IMG/VR virus record: IMGVR_UViG_3300013131_000051
Coordinates: 1 to 56,132 of that record
DNA: 56,132 nt
Direction: 5' to 3' (one strand)
Source: a virus
Of the stretch, positions 25,792-34,508 are shown in pieces; positions within the stretch are counted from its first letter, which is position 1, and each line of letters begins with the position of its first letter. The notes beneath the pieces were generated by a model. The model was given only the letters and a program-made list of their open reading frames with translations, did no database searches and was not told the origin of the DNA. A program made the translations under genes and the position numbers.

Positions 25792-28290
25792 ATGGCATAT
25801 ATAATAAAAAACACATCAGGTTTAGTTAACACAAGGGTAACTGATACAGGAAGACAAAGAATGTCTGAAGGGAGATTTAATATTGTCTATTTTGCGGTTG
25901 GAGATAGTGAAATTACATATGATGAATTACCTACAACCTATAACCAAACAAATACTGTAGTTTTGGAACCACAGTTCAATGCCCAAAATAGTTCGGGTGT
26001 ACCTGAGTCAAACCGACAATATATAAAATATCCTTATTTGGTTGATCAAGGTGAAACTAACATATATGGTATACCTTTTATGGACTCTGGTATCGATTCT
26101 GTTTATAATAGGGCGGCAATGAGAGGTTTTTTTACAGGAAATACAACCGCAACTACAATAGATTGGAAGGCCCTTGTAAATAATTCGTATGTCATAACCC
26201 CAAATTATGTGGTTAATATGTCCACTCTCAACGGAACAAATCAAATTTTGGTTGAAAAAATAGACTGTAATGGTCAAAACAACAACACCCCAAATGTTGG
26301 TGATTTTATAACAATTTATTACGATGGTAGGGCAAAAACTGACTGTGTTTGTAGTAATTACCCAACACCAACACCGACACCATCCCTTTACAGTACACCA
26401 ACACCAACACCCACTCCTACAAGCACATTGTCAGAACCATGTGCGTCACCTACACCTACACCATCACCGACACATACTCCATGTTTAACACCCACACCAA
26501 GTGCTCAATGTCCAATACCTCAACCACCAGATTGTGTAAAAGATGTTGTTAGTTGTTTTCCAATTCTTACTTATAAAATTGTTAATGTTTGTGGTAACCT
26601 ATTAACATTAGACAGAAATACACCTGACTTTACTAATTTATCAAGCGATTGTTTAGCAAGAACTTTGATTTATCCCCCACAGATGGTTCCATTATATGAT
26701 AGTTTTACTCCTGAACCACATTGGGATAAAAGTGTTATTGATTTTGAATCTGTTTGTGATACGGATCAGTTTGATGTCAAAATATGGAATATGAATATTC
26801 CGTGGACTGAAAGTCCTGCTGGTTTAATATCAACTCAATTTCAAGATTACACAAAATTTGGTTCAATAAACTATATAGGTCAAAAAGAATATTTTGGTTA
26901 TAATTCATCAAAGGGTCAAAGTTCTACCGATGATGTTTATTACTATAATTCTTTCAAAGAAAAAATTGTAGTGACACCCGAAGAACAAAAAGCAATTGCA
27001 ATTATTCATTATACCAATCAAACAATTGATTTTTTCTATGGTGAAAAATTTGCTTTAGAACCTTATGATCCTACTAATCCCGAAAATACGCAAGGCCAAG
27101 CAAGAAATTTTAAACTTCACATGCCAACAATAATGTGGCATAAAAATCCTGAATGTTGTTTTGGACAAACTTTTTGGGTCGATCCACCAGGATTTGAAAA
27201 TCAAAATTTATTTCAAGTACAATATACGAAGTCAAAAATATCACAACAGATGAATCAAACTGGTATTAGATATTATAATTTGTGGGACACATTTGCACAA
27301 TCTAATGGTTTTCCAAGTAGAATTGGAAAAGTATATCCTGATTCCAAACTAATCATCATTGATGACGAAGAATTGGTTGCGGCATTATCCAATAAATCAA
27401 ACAGAAATTGGACCTTACCAGCACCACAAGTTTCGTTGATTACACCAAATACTTGTGGAACCTCGAATACGACAGGTGTTTTAACGGGAGGGGCAGAAAC
27501 ATTATGGGTTACTTATAGACTATCAAATACCAATACATTCACAAATTCTTTACATAGTAATTATTACACGAGTGTTGTGGGAACTGAAAATATTTGCACA
27601 CCAGACACACCAAAAAATGTTGCAGTAAGATTTGGTGGTGAATTTCCATGTTTAGTGCAACCTGGATATTCACCCACAACTACAACAACAACTCAAAATA
27701 TTACAACAACTACCACCACAGTTTATCCTTACACAACAACTACCACAACTCAATGTCCAACATGTGTTGTTCCTGCTGGATTTTACGCTCAAGAATTTCA
27801 AATATTAGCACAAATTAGACCAACAGGTGTAAGACCTGACCCTTCTTTATGGAGGATGATAGATTTTACAAGTCAAATACAAAATGATTTTATAAATGGA
27901 TTTGTAACCCAAGAATCTCTTACAGCGACCACATTCGTAATCACTTCGGAAAACTATTACTCGGCACCTTATTATAACTTAAATGATTATGTAAGTTTAG
28001 TACCAAACGGTTCAAGTGGAGTAAATTTAAATTTTGGTGATGAATATTATTTTTATGGAAATTTGGAAACAGACATTCAAGCAACAATTTACGAAATGAA
28101 ATATAAAATTAATTTGAGCGTGAATGAATTTATAGTTTCGCAAAATCCGACTTGGACTTTTGGAACACCATCTTACATTACGGAAATTGCACTCATGGAT
28201 GAAAACAAAGACGTTTTAATAATGTCCAAAATGCAGTCACCAGTTTTGAGACAGGGAATTCAACAATATGTTGTTAAATTAGATATTTAA
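25792..28290 (+). CDS. Tail fibre protein with Pro-Thr linkers
   Basis: An 832-residue protein. The N-terminal 50 residues (VNTRVTDTGRQRMSEGRF, then YFAVGDSEITYD) resemble the baseplate-attachment domain of collar-type fibres, where a T..GR..... G segment precedes an A-x-G-D motif. Residues of about 188-245 are a low-complexity linker of PTPTPTP type broken by Cys. A second low-complexity stretch is Thr-rich (two TTTTTT runs near 630-655). The C-terminal domain (EITEIALMDENKDVLIMSKMQSPVLRQG-like strands) resembles the end of tail fibre proteins that pack back on the stem. The linkers are shared in style with the minus-strand adhesin at 29056-30543. Likely a long fibre; the linker may be glycosylated. 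Confidence 0.65.
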   Translation: MAYIIKNTSGLVNTRVTDTGRQRMSEGRFNIVYFAVGDSEITYDELPTTYNQTNTVVLEPQFNAQNSSGVPESNRQYIKYPYLVDQGETNIYGIPFMDSGIDSVYNRAAMRGFFTGNTTATTIDWKALVNNSYVITPNYVVNMSTLNGTNQILVEKIDCNGQNNNTPNVGDFITIYYDGRAKTDCVCSNYPTPTPTPSLYSTPTPTPTPTSTLSEPCASPTPTPSPTHTPCLTPTPSAQCPIPQPPDCVKDVVSCFPILTYKIVNVCGNLLTLDRNTPDFTNLSSDCLARTLIYPPQMVPLYDSFTPEPHWDKSVIDFESVCDTDQFDVKIWNMNIPWTESPAGLISTQFQDYTKFGSINYIGQKEYFGYNSSKGQSSTDDVYYYNSFKEKIVVTPEEQKAIAIIHYTNQTIDFFYGEKFALEPYDPTNPENTQGQARNFKLHMPTIMWHKNPECCFGQTFWVDPPGFENQNLFQVQYTKSKISQQMNQTGIRYYNLWDTFAQSNGFPSRIGKVYPDSKLIIIDDEELVAALSNKSNRNWTLPAPQVSLITPNTCGTSNTTGVLTGGAETLWVTYRLSNTNTFTNSLHSNYYTSVVGTENICTPDTPKNVAVRFGGEFPCLVQPGYSPTTTTTTQNITTTTTTVYPYTTTTTTQCPTCVVPAGFYAQEFQILAQIRPTGVRPDPSLWRMIDFTSQIQNDFINGFVTQESLTATTFVITSENYYSAPYYNLNDYVSLVPNGSSGVNLNFGDEYYFYGNLETDIQATIYEMKYKINLSVNEFIVSQNPTWTFGTPSYITEIALMDENKDVLIMSKMQSPVLRQGIQQYVVKLDI
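26361..26506 (+). repeat. CCAACA-type low-complexity repeat (Pro-Thr linker, plus sense)
   Basis: Imperfect CCAACACCAACAC-like repeats coding for alternating Pro and Thr, interrupted by Cys codons. The same sequence type occurs in inverted orientation at 29263-29305 and 29632-29780, making these a pair of diverged inverted repeats about 3 kb apart. No long identical block is visible; the exact shared core is about 11 bases. Confidence 0.7.
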
Positions 28291-28389
28291 TCAGAAACTT
28301 TACAATTTAAACTTTTTACCGAACCTTTTGATAAGTTAAAACTTTGAATCTTACATTCAAATAAGAAAATTTTTTCGAAGAAAATATAA

Positions 28390-28998
28390 ATGAATAACAC
28401 AAAACTAAAAAACACCCCTAAAATATTAGGACTTGACGTTTCAACCCGTACTATTGGTTGGGCATTATTTGATATTCAAAGTCAGGATCTTTTGGAACTT
28501 ACACATGTTTCACCAAGACCCAAAATGGAAAAAGAAGATGAGAAATTAAAAGAACTTATCCTTAAGTCTGAAATATTTGCTGAAAAACTAAAACAGTATA
28601 AAAATTTAGGTATAGTTAGGGTGATAATAGAAGAACCACTTTTGAATTCCAACAATGTTTATACAATACAAACTCTTCTTAGATTCAATAGCTTTATTTT
28701 TAAAGAAATTTATAATGTTTTGGGTATAGTTCCTGAATTTATTTCAACTTATAATTCAAGAAAATTTGCCTTTCCTGAATTGGTTCAAGAAAATGATAAG
28801 AAAAAGTTTGTTTTATTTGGAGGTTTTCCAAAAGACGTTGATAAAAAACAAATTATTTGGGAAAAGGTGGCTAAAAGAGAACCTCAGATTACTTGGCATT
28901 ATACAAAAAATAACACTCTAAAAAAAGAAAATTTTGATCAAACAGATGCCTACACTTGTGTTTTAGGTTTCATGAGGTCAAAAGAAATTTGGAAATAA
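28390..28998 (+). CDS. RuvC-like (RNase H fold) nuclease, putative Holliday-junction resolvase
   Basis: A 202-residue protein with the three acidic positions of RuvC-like resolvases: D16 in ILGLDVSTRTIGWALFD (strand 1), E81/E82 in VIIEEPLL, and D183/D186 in FDQTDAYTC near the C-terminus. RuvC is about 170 residues, so the size fits. It would resolve branched DNA before packaging, the task of endonuclease VII in T4; no gp49 homologue is seen here. It is isolated: a 99-base gap upstream with no gene-like frame, and a terminator downstream shared with the convergent minus-strand gene. A role in RNA processing or as a stand-alone nuclease cannot be excluded. Confidence 0.7.
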   Translation: MNNTKLKNTPKILGLDVSTRTIGWALFDIQSQDLLELTHVSPRPKMEKEDEKLKELILKSEIFAEKLKQYKNLGIVRVIIEEPLLNSNNVYTIQTLLRFNSFIFKEIYNVLGIVPEFISTYNSRKFAFPELVQENDKKKFVLFGGFPKDVDKKQIIWEKVAKREPQITWHYTKNNTLKKENFDQTDAYTCVLGFMRSKEIWK

Positions 28999-29025
28999 AA
29001 TTTGTCGTTTAAATTAATAATATAA

Positions 29026-29057
29026 AATATCGTCTTGTAAGACGATATTTTTTTTTT
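29026..29057. terminator. Bidirectional terminator between convergent genes
   Basis: An 11-bp perfect stem (AATATCGTCTT / AAGACGATATT) with a 2-base loop lies between the RuvC-like gene and the minus-strand fibre gene. On the plus strand it is followed by a T run; on the minus strand it follows the stop codon and is trailed by an AT-rich stretch. The stop of the minus gene lies in the T run. Confidence 0.85.
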
Positions 29058-30543
29058 AACAAATTGTTCCAGATGATGTTGCAGTAAAATTGGGAGAATT
29101 TGATGTTGGGGTGGAACTTGAACAAACATAGAAGGAAGAAAAGGCGTTCAGTCCGCCAGTCAATTCTTCACCACAATTAGAATATCCATATTTAATAAAG
29201 TTTGGACTATTATTTTCAACATACCATCTAACTAATACACATGGTGTTGCCGAAGGAGTAGGTGTTGGAGTCTGTGTTGGAGTTGGAGTTGGAGTAGAAG
29301 AAAGGTTTGGAATACATTGCAAACAGGCTCCATCAATTTTAGAACCAACTTCATTTGTAAGAATTACGTTATCTACACCACTTATGTTTTCAAATAACCC
29401 TTCATAAATAACACAACGTCCTTGATTGTTTATTATTGCATTATATACGTAACCTTCTTTAGGTTTCGAAGTTGTTTCTGATACTAAAATTAAATCCGAA
29501 GAAAAATAATCTTGACCCGTGAAACAATCTTTGAATTTTTTACTATTTGCACATTGAAGTATTTCATTAAATGTATTGAATACAACTTCACCACTAAAAT
29601 TACAGTTTCGTTCAATTTGACTTGTTGGGGTTGGAGTGGGGGTATATGTCGGGGTTGGAGTTGGTGTGTAACCACTTACCGACACATCAATAAATACTCC
29701 ACCACAAATAGCAGATGTTGACGGGGTTGGAGTTGGTGTTGGAGTTGGCGTGTTCGTAGCGGTTAAAGTTGGAGTTGGTGCTACATAACAATCAAAAACT
29801 GCATCAAAATTAAAATCAACACAAGGATTTGTTGTGGTGGTGGTCGTTACACAAAATCCGGTATACGCAACCGTGTCATCGAAATCAGGACAGGACGAAA
29901 GACTTCCATAAGGACCAAACTGATCGCAAGGATCACCAAGGTTTTGTGCTAAACACCAACGGGATTCACTTAACGAATAAAATATGTTAAAATTGGTTGT
30001 TTGTCCTGTGTAATAGTTTTGACCAGCGAAAAACCCTGCAAACTCATATTGGTCGTCATAAATGGTGTCGTTATGAACACAAACAAATGCTCCACACGAA
30101 CAACCGTCAATGGTTTCGATAACTCCGACTAAATTAACACCATACACGGTAACACCGTCGGATAAAAAAGTTGTGATATAATTAATTGAACATCCAGAGT
30201 CCGAATATAGAGTTGTTCCGATATTCAGGTCTGAACCATATACGTCAAATGTGAATGGACCTAAACAACTTGCGTCAGGATCTGAGCTAGATGAAAAAGT
30301 TCCTAAATAATTACAAGAACATCCTGTAATACCAATAATTTCTCCTATAGAATTTGTTTCATATAAGTTAATACCATTACTTAAATAAATTGTTGTTAAA
30401 GCCATCGTGCATCCGGAGTCAAAATAAACTACCTGACCAAATACTAAACTATCACCATAAACATCATTTGTTTGGGCCGAAAGACAAAGATTTAGACTAG
30501 CTGAAGTGTCAAGTGCAAATACTCCTAAATTATTACAAGTCAT
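29056..30543 (-). CDS. Minus-strand tail fibre/adhesin with tandem repeats and Pro-Thr linkers
   Basis: A 495-residue protein. The first about 150 residues are two tandem units of about 70 residues (NLGVFALDTSAS.. to IIGITGCSC, then NYLGTFSSSSD.. to VIETIDGCSC), each with DVYGS/DVYGD, (D)SGC and LS(N/D)G motifs. A central domain (FAGQNYYTGQTTNFNIFYS, RWCLAQNLGDPCDQFG) follows, then Pro-Thr linkers (PTPTPTP runs) and Thr runs flanking two more small domains. It overlaps the end of the 77-residue gene upstream by 11 bases. It has no enzyme motif. Composition and linkers match the plus-strand fibre at 25792, so this is probably another host-contact protein. Confidence 0.6.
   Translation of the reverse strand: MTCNNLGVFALDTSASLNLCLSAQTNDVYGDSLVFGQVVYFDSGCTMALTTIYLSNGINLYETNSIGEIIGITGCSCNYLGTFSSSSDPDASCLGPFTFDVYGSDLNIGTTLYSDSGCSINYITTFLSDGVTVYGVNLVGVIETIDGCSCGAFVCVHNDTIYDDQYEFAGFFAGQNYYTGQTTNFNIFYSLSESRWCLAQNLGDPCDQFGPYGSLSSCPDFDDTVAYTGFCVTTTTTTNPCVDFNFDAVFDCYVAPTPTLTATNTPTPTPTPTPSTSAICGGVFIDVSVSGYTPTPTPTYTPTPTPTSQIERNCNFSGEVVFNTFNEILQCANSKKFKDCFTGQDYFSSDLILVSETTSKPKEGYVYNAIINNQGRCVIYEGLFENISGVDNVILTNEVGSKIDGACLQCIPNLSSTPTPTPTQTPTPTPSATPCVLVRWYVENNSPNFIKYGYSNCGEELTGGLNAFSSFYVCSSSTPTSNSPNFTATSSGTIC
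29632..29780 (-). repeat. CCAACA-type low-complexity repeat (Pro-Thr linker, minus sense)
   Basis: GTTGGAGTTGG-type repeats on the plus strand, encoding Pro-Thr linkers on the minus strand; a further short block lies at 29263-29305. They are in inverted orientation relative to the block at 26361-26506. Confidence 0.7.
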
Positions 30544-30766
30544 ATTCTATTATTAAATTATTTGATGCAACACAATCATTACTGTCAACTACCTTTACTC
30601 CAACAGAAGACATACCCTCTAAAACAAATGGAAGGTCAAAGGAATATGGTAATTGTCCAAAACCAATTGTGTCTACATAAATACAAGTCGTGTAACCTGT
30701 GTCACAAGTATAAATATTGAATGGAGGTAAACCACCCAAAAAATTAACAGTAATTTGTGTTGGCAT
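30533..30766 (-). CDS. Small single-repeat Ig/SprB-like protein (minus strand)
   Basis: A 77-residue protein, first gene of the two-gene minus-strand unit, and a likely paralogue of the 101-residue protein at 21616-21921: both have a PPF near the start, paired Cys, LP-x-x-F-x-LP, and end a strand with V/I-D-S-x-x-C. It ends 11 bases inside the next gene, suggesting coupled translation. A TATTTAT element on the minus strand lies 7 bases upstream of its ATG. Confidence 0.55.
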   Translation of the reverse strand: MPTQITVNFLGGLPPFNIYTCDTGYTTCIYVDTIGFGQLPYSFDLPFVLEGMSSVGVKVVDSNDCVASNNLIIEYDL

Positions 30767-30773
30767 ATCACTA

Positions 30774-30780
30774 ATAAATA
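30774..30780 (-). promoter_or_regulatory. TATTTAT element (minus strand) before the inverted adhesin pair
   Basis: ATAAATA on the plus strand, i.e. TATTTAT reading towards the minus-strand gene, 7 bases before its ATG. This is the informative site: the motif turns with the gene, which argues for a directional signal. Confidence 0.55.
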
Positions 30781-30805
30781 TAAAAAATGATAAAACTTTG
30801 TGTAG

Positions 30806-30835
30806 TTGATTGATAAAAAGTTTATGACTATATTG
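30806..30835 (+). promoter_or_regulatory. Possible Bacteroidetes-type promoter before primase
   Basis: TTG (30806-30808), a 20-base spacer, then TATATTG (30829-30835), close to the TTTG / TAnnTTTG consensus but missing one T. It lies just before the ATG at 30842. The sequence TAAAACTTTG at 30791-30800 also occurs at 28337-28346, at a similar distance upstream of the RuvC-like gene. Confidence 0.35.
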
Positions 30836-30841
30836 TAATTG

Positions 30842-31741
30842 ATGGATGAAAATGAAGCATTAGTTGAGTTATTAGAAGATGTTTTGGGTGACCACGGACT
30901 TCACTACCCCAATCGTGGTCAAATCAGTTTTAATTGTCCCGTGTGTGATGACGATAGAAATAAACATAATTTAGAAGTAAATTATATAGACAACGTTTAT
31001 CACTGCTGGTCGTGTGGTGATAGTGAAGGAACTCACGGACCACTCGGAAAGTTATTTGACAAATATGGAAATAAAAAACAAAAAAAACTATATCAAGTAT
31101 TAAAACCTGAGACGGTAGTTAAAAGAGAAAAATCCAAGAAAAAACTAAGACTACCTGATAGATACACCCTATTCAAAGACTCCAGTCCTGTTTATCCTGT
31201 CAGAAAGGCAGCCATAAATTACTTATATAATCGGGGAATAACCGATTATATGATTGAAAAATATCAAATTGGTTTTTGTGATAAAGGAGACCACGCAGGT
31301 CGAATTGTTATTCCATCATATAATATTGATGGTGAATTGAACTATTATATTGCAAGAAGTTGGGATCCGATGTCACGGGCCAAATATAGAAATCCTGAAG
31401 CAGAAAAAGAAAAAATTATATTTTGGGAAAATATGATTGATTGGAACAAAGATATTTTTTTGGTGGAGGGGGCTTTTGACGGATTGTTTTTAGATAATGC
31501 AATACCGATGCTTGGAAAACACATGTCAGAACTGTTATTTGAAACAATATACAAAAATTGTAAAAAAGATGTTATTATTTGTTTGGATGGGGATGCGTTT
31601 AAAGATGGTGTAAAATTATATCACGAATTAAATGGGGGTGAATTATGGGGTAGAATTAAATTAATAAAGTTGCCCGACGAAAAGGATATTGCAGATCTTA
31701 GGGGTGAAATAAAAGATGAATATTATTATATAATAAGATAA
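30842..31741 (+). CDS. 61: DNA primase, DnaG/T4 gp61-type
   Basis: A 299-residue primase that makes RNA primers for lagging-strand synthesis with the gp41-type helicase. It has an N-terminal zinc-binding domain (CPVC at 32-35, CWSC at 55-58) and a TOPRIM catalytic domain: the conserved Glu in FLVEGAFDG (E209) and the DxD in CLDGDAFKDG (D249, D251). A basic linker (KREKSKKKLRLP) joins them. Length is close to T4 gp61 (about 340). I prefer the ATG at 30842 to the in-frame TTG three bases upstream. It heads a replication and recombination operon that continues with overlapping genes. Confidence 0.9.
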   Translation: MDENEALVELLEDVLGDHGLHYPNRGQISFNCPVCDDDRNKHNLEVNYIDNVYHCWSCGDSEGTHGPLGKLFDKYGNKKQKKLYQVLKPETVVKREKSKKKLRLPDRYTLFKDSSPVYPVRKAAINYLYNRGITDYMIEKYQIGFCDKGDHAGRIVIPSYNIDGELNYYIARSWDPMSRAKYRNPEAEKEKIIFWENMIDWNKDIFLVEGAFDGLFLDNAIPMLGKHMSELLFETIYKNCKKDVIICLDGDAFKDGVKLYHELNGGELWGRIKLIKLPDEKDIADLRGEIKDEYYYIIR

Positions 31742-32604
31742 TGGATTTAAAAAAAATAGCAGAAGAAATCAGACATATCATATCTCAAAAACAAAAAGAA
31801 TTCCAACTTACATTTGATGAAGAAACTCATACATATACGATGTTAGATCAAGATGGAGAGTTGAGAAGTGATTTTCCATCGGTTTCAAAAGTAATGAAAT
31901 TATTTTATGATGAGTTTCCAACCGAACAAGCGGCGTTTAACAAAGCTGGTTGGGATATAGATGAAGCTAAAAGATTAATGGAAGAGTGGGCTGAAGCCGG
32001 TAGAAAATCAACTAACCTTGGTTCTCGTTGTCACTTTCTTTTAGAGAAACATACTCTTAAAGAGTTTGGTATTGAAAAGGAAGTTCGTCAACCAATATTT
32101 GAATGTGACGCTGAACAGATCATCAAAAGCGATTCTATGATTGTTGCAGGTAAAAAATATATTGATCTTTTGAAAGAAAGAAAATGTGTGTTGATCGATA
32201 CGGAAATAGTGCTAGGTCATCCTGAACTTGGATATACAGGTCAACCCGATAAGGTTTGGTTAGTTATTGGAACAAACGGCAAAGTTGGTATTTTAATAAC
32301 AGATTGGAAAAGTAATAAACCTAAAAACTTTGAAACCACACAATACACAAAAAAAATGAAATCACCATTTCATGATCTATTTGATAACGCTCTTGGTCAT
32401 TACAACACTCAATTACCTTTTTATGGTAAATTATTGTTGAAGATGTTGGAAGGAACTAAATACGAGGACATTCAATTATTGGGATGTATTATTGTATTAA
32501 TAACCGATAAAAAAGAATACCATGAACACAGAGTTTCTAAGAAAACTATGAATACAATTCTTGAAATGGACATGAAACAATATTTGACTAAACTTAAAAA
32601 ATAA
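31741..32604 (+). CDS. PD-(D/E)XK nuclease family protein
   Basis: A 287-residue protein whose start overlaps the primase stop by one base. It has the PD-(D/E)XK arrangement: a helix with RCHFLLEKH (near 96-104), E155 on a strand, D170 in YTGQPDKVWLV, and D188-W-K190 in ILITDWKSNK, then a QLPFYGKLL helix. These are features of exonucleases of the Cas4/AddB/RecB group. It probably processes DNA ends during recombination-dependent replication together with the gp46/47 homologues downstream. T4 DexA has a different fold, so this may be a functional substitute. Confidence 0.75.
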   Translation: MDLKKIAEEIRHIISQKQKEFQLTFDEETHTYTMLDQDGELRSDFPSVSKVMKLFYDEFPTEQAAFNKAGWDIDEAKRLMEEWAEAGRKSTNLGSRCHFLLEKHTLKEFGIEKEVRQPIFECDAEQIIKSDSMIVAGKKYIDLLKERKCVLIDTEIVLGHPELGYTGQPDKVWLVIGTNGKVGILITDWKSNKPKNFETTQYTKKMKSPFHDLFDNALGHYNTQLPFYGKLLLKMLEGTKYEDIQLLGCIIVLITDKKEYHEHRVSKKTMNTILEMDMKQYLTKLKK

Positions 32605-32628
32605 ACTATATTTTAAATAAAAAAAATT

Positions 32629-32847
32629 ATGAGCGACGAAATTATTAGACCCAAAATTGACTTACGACAACAACAAACTATCAAATGTGAAAAATGTGAG
32701 TCAAAGTTTTTTAAAGAAATAACGATGTTAAAAAAAGTCCCAAAATTACTAACAGGAAGTCATGAAGACACGATCGTTCCATTTCCAACATACATGTGTA
32801 ACGAATGTGGACACGTTAATGGTGATTTTGAATTATTTATAGACTAA
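32629..32847 (+). CDS. Small zinc-ribbon protein
   Basis: A 72-residue protein with two CxxC pairs (CEKCESKF and CNECGHVN) spaced by about 35 residues, a zinc-ribbon layout. It lies in the replication operon and its stop overlaps the start of the next small gene (TAATG). No enzyme domain; likely a regulatory or nucleic-acid-binding zinc protein. Confidence 0.65.
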   Translation: MSDEIIRPKIDLRQQQTIKCEKCESKFFKEITMLKKVPKLLTGSHEDTIVPFPTYMCNECGHVNGDFELFID

Positions 32848-32993
32848 TGGAAATAGGTAAAATGACAATATCTCAAACATTACCTTACTTGAATAGTATT
32901 GCGTCAAATTATGGTTTGAGATTAAACAGAGCAAAAGAGTTTAAATTAATAAGACTTTTAATGATAAACCTATATTGTAGAGAATCAGTATGA
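32847..32993 (+). CDS. Small hypothetical protein (48 residues)
   Basis: A short frame that fills the gap between the zinc-ribbon gene and the gene at 32990, overlapping the upstream stop by one base and the downstream start by four (ATGA). It encodes a basic helical protein with the pattern TLPYLNSIASNYGLRLNRAKE. The precise overlap on both sides is the main support for it being real; no family is recognised. Confidence 0.5.
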   Translation: MEIGKMTISQTLPYLNSIASNYGLRLNRAKEFKLIRLLMINLYCRESV

Positions 32994-33229
32994 CACACAA
33001 AGAATTTTACATATGGTTAGAAGGGTATTTGACCGGTAAACTTGAAAACAAACACATAGATATCACACCTATTGTGGAAAAAATGAATTTGGTTGTTGAT
33101 GAAAAACCATCAGTATCAATTAATCGATTTGATCAAATACCGGTTCCTGTGAACCCATTAACTAACCAAGATCATGATTTTCCATATTGGGACATTACAT
33201 TTGAAAATAGACAAGAATTAAATGATTAA
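32990..33229 (+). CDS. Small hypothetical protein (79 residues)
   Basis: A 79-residue acidic protein starting with a helical segment (THKEFYIWLEGYLTGKLE) that resembles small phage proteins of unknown role. It overlaps the preceding gene by 4 bases and the SbcD-like gene by 8, so it is part of the replication/recombination operon. No function can be assigned. Confidence 0.55.
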   Translation: MTHKEFYIWLEGYLTGKLENKHIDITPIVEKMNLVVDEKPSVSINRFDQIPVPVNPLTNQDHDFPYWDITFENRQELND

Positions 33230-34001
33230 AAAACTAATACATTTTTCTGATCTACATATTAGGTTGTTTAAAGATCATGATCTTTATAAATCAATCTTAG
33301 AAACCGCAATTAAACAATGGCGAGGATTGGAACCTGACAGGATTGTTTTTACTGGTGACCTTGTTCATTCTAAAAATCAAATGACGCCTGAACTTATTGA
33401 AATGGTTAGTTGGATTTTAACTGAATGTTCCTTTATTTGTAAAACAATTATCATTCCTGGAAATCACGACTTCTTGGTAAATAATACTGAAAGATTGGAC
33501 GCACTATCACCAATAATCAACTCACTTAATAGTAAAAATATTGTTTATTATAAGGACAGAGGTGTGTATGAGGATGATAATATTAGTTGGTGTGTTTATT
33601 CACAATACCAAGGAAATATTCCACCTGATATTACAGACTCAAAAGGAATAAGAATCGGTTTATTTCACGGACCTATTCAAGGAATGAAAACAGATCTTGG
33701 ATTCAATTTTGGTGAAGAGGCGTATGATGTTGAAAAGTTCGATGGACTTGAAGCTGTTTTATGTGGTGATATTCATAAACGACAAGAGTTCAAATTCAAA
33801 ACCGGAAAAGGTTATATGATCGGTTCACCAATTCAACAAAACATTGGAGAAAGTATCGGACGACACGGTTATGGAATTTATGATGTTGAGACAAAAGAAT
33901 ATTTTTATGTTGATCTACCGAACCCAAAACCATTTATGAAATTTTCAATCAAGTCGTTTGACGACATAACCAAAGGGAGTGAAAAACTTTTGAATTTATA
34001 G
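33222..34001 (+). CDS. 47: Recombination endonuclease subunit, SbcD/Mre11, T4 gp47-like
   Basis: A 259-residue calcineurin-type metallophosphoesterase. All the phosphoesterase motifs are present: FSDLHI (D10, H12), FTGDLVHS (GD), IIPGNHDF (N81, H82, D83), GLFHG, and LCGDIHKR (G-D-x-H). With the SbcC homologue downstream it would form the gp46/gp47 complex that resects DNA ends for recombination and for late replication. The C-terminal capping region is short, as in T4 gp47 (about 340 residues). Confidence 0.9.
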   Translation: MIKKLIHFSDLHIRLFKDHDLYKSILETAIKQWRGLEPDRIVFTGDLVHSKNQMTPELIEMVSWILTECSFICKTIIIPGNHDFLVNNTERLDALSPIINSLNSKNIVYYKDRGVYEDDNISWCVYSQYQGNIPPDITDSKGIRIGLFHGPIQGMKTDLGFNFGEEAYDVEKFDGLEAVLCGDIHKRQEFKFKTGKGYMIGSPIQQNIGESIGRHGYGIYDVETKEYFYVDLPNPKPFMKFSIKSFDDITKGSEKLLNL

Positions 34002-34007
34002 ATTCCT

Positions 34008-34508
34008 GTGTATTCAATCGACATAAAAAATAACAAGGAAATTTATGATTACTGTATGCATAACGGCATTACGGATATCAATAGGTTTGTACAGGATTGT
34101 TTCAAACAAGGTTATGACATAAAGAAGTACGGACTTTTGGGAAAAACACTTAATGATGGTGAAAAAGACTTAAAAACAGGTGGAGAACAAGAAAAATGGG
34201 TGGAAAAAGAAGTAATAGTTGAAAAACGAGTGGAAGTTCCTGTTGAAGTCATCAAAGAAGTTGAAAAAATTGTTGAGGTTCCTGTTGAAAAAGTGATCAC
34301 AAATATTGAGTATGTTCGTGACGAAAATTTAGAAAAACAACTTAACGAAAAAGTAAAGTTACTTCAAGAAACTTTACAAACTCTGAGAAGTGAGTTACAA
34401 CAAAAGAATGAACAAATAAAAGAATTAGAAAAAATAAACCGAGAACTTCTGAATGTACCAAATCAGGCTTACCTTCTGAGGGGATCAAATCTAAATAGAC
34501 GAATATGA
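34008..34508 (+). CDS. Coiled-coil protein with EVPVE-type repeats
   Basis: A 166-residue protein; the start is GTG at 34008, 6 bases after the gp47 stop. A short N-terminal globular part (YDYCMHNGITDINRFVQDCFKQGYDIKKYGLLG) is followed by Val/Glu/Pro repeats (KRVEVPVEVIKEVEKIVEVPVEK) and a coiled coil (EKVKLLQETLQTLRSELQQKNEQIKELEK). The same VEVPVEVI(K/R)EVEKIVEVPV motif recurs in the membrane protein at 40517, so the two may interact or share a recently exchanged segment. It lies between gp47 and gp46. Function unknown. Confidence 0.6.
   Translation: MYSIDIKNNKEIYDYCMHNGITDINRFVQDCFKQGYDIKKYGLLGKTLNDGEKDLKTGGEQEKWVEKEVIVEKRVEVPVEVIKEVEKIVEVPVEKVITNIEYVRDENLEKQLNEKVKLLQETLQTLRSELQQKNEQIKELEKINRELLNVPNQAYLLRGSNLNRRI

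Noticed and set aside
26361-26506. CRISPR-like short repeats
   Set aside because: The repeats are irregular CCAACA-type codons for Pro-Thr linkers, lie inside a long reading frame, and have no constant repeat-spacer structure.
19417-28290. Diversity-generating retroelement acting on fibre genes
   Set aside because: No reverse transcriptase and no template/variable repeat pair was seen in the window.
32834-32840. TATTTAT 6 bases before the gene at 32847
   Set aside because: It lies inside the coding end of the zinc-ribbon gene within an overlapping operon; chance occurrence is likely in such AT-rich DNA.
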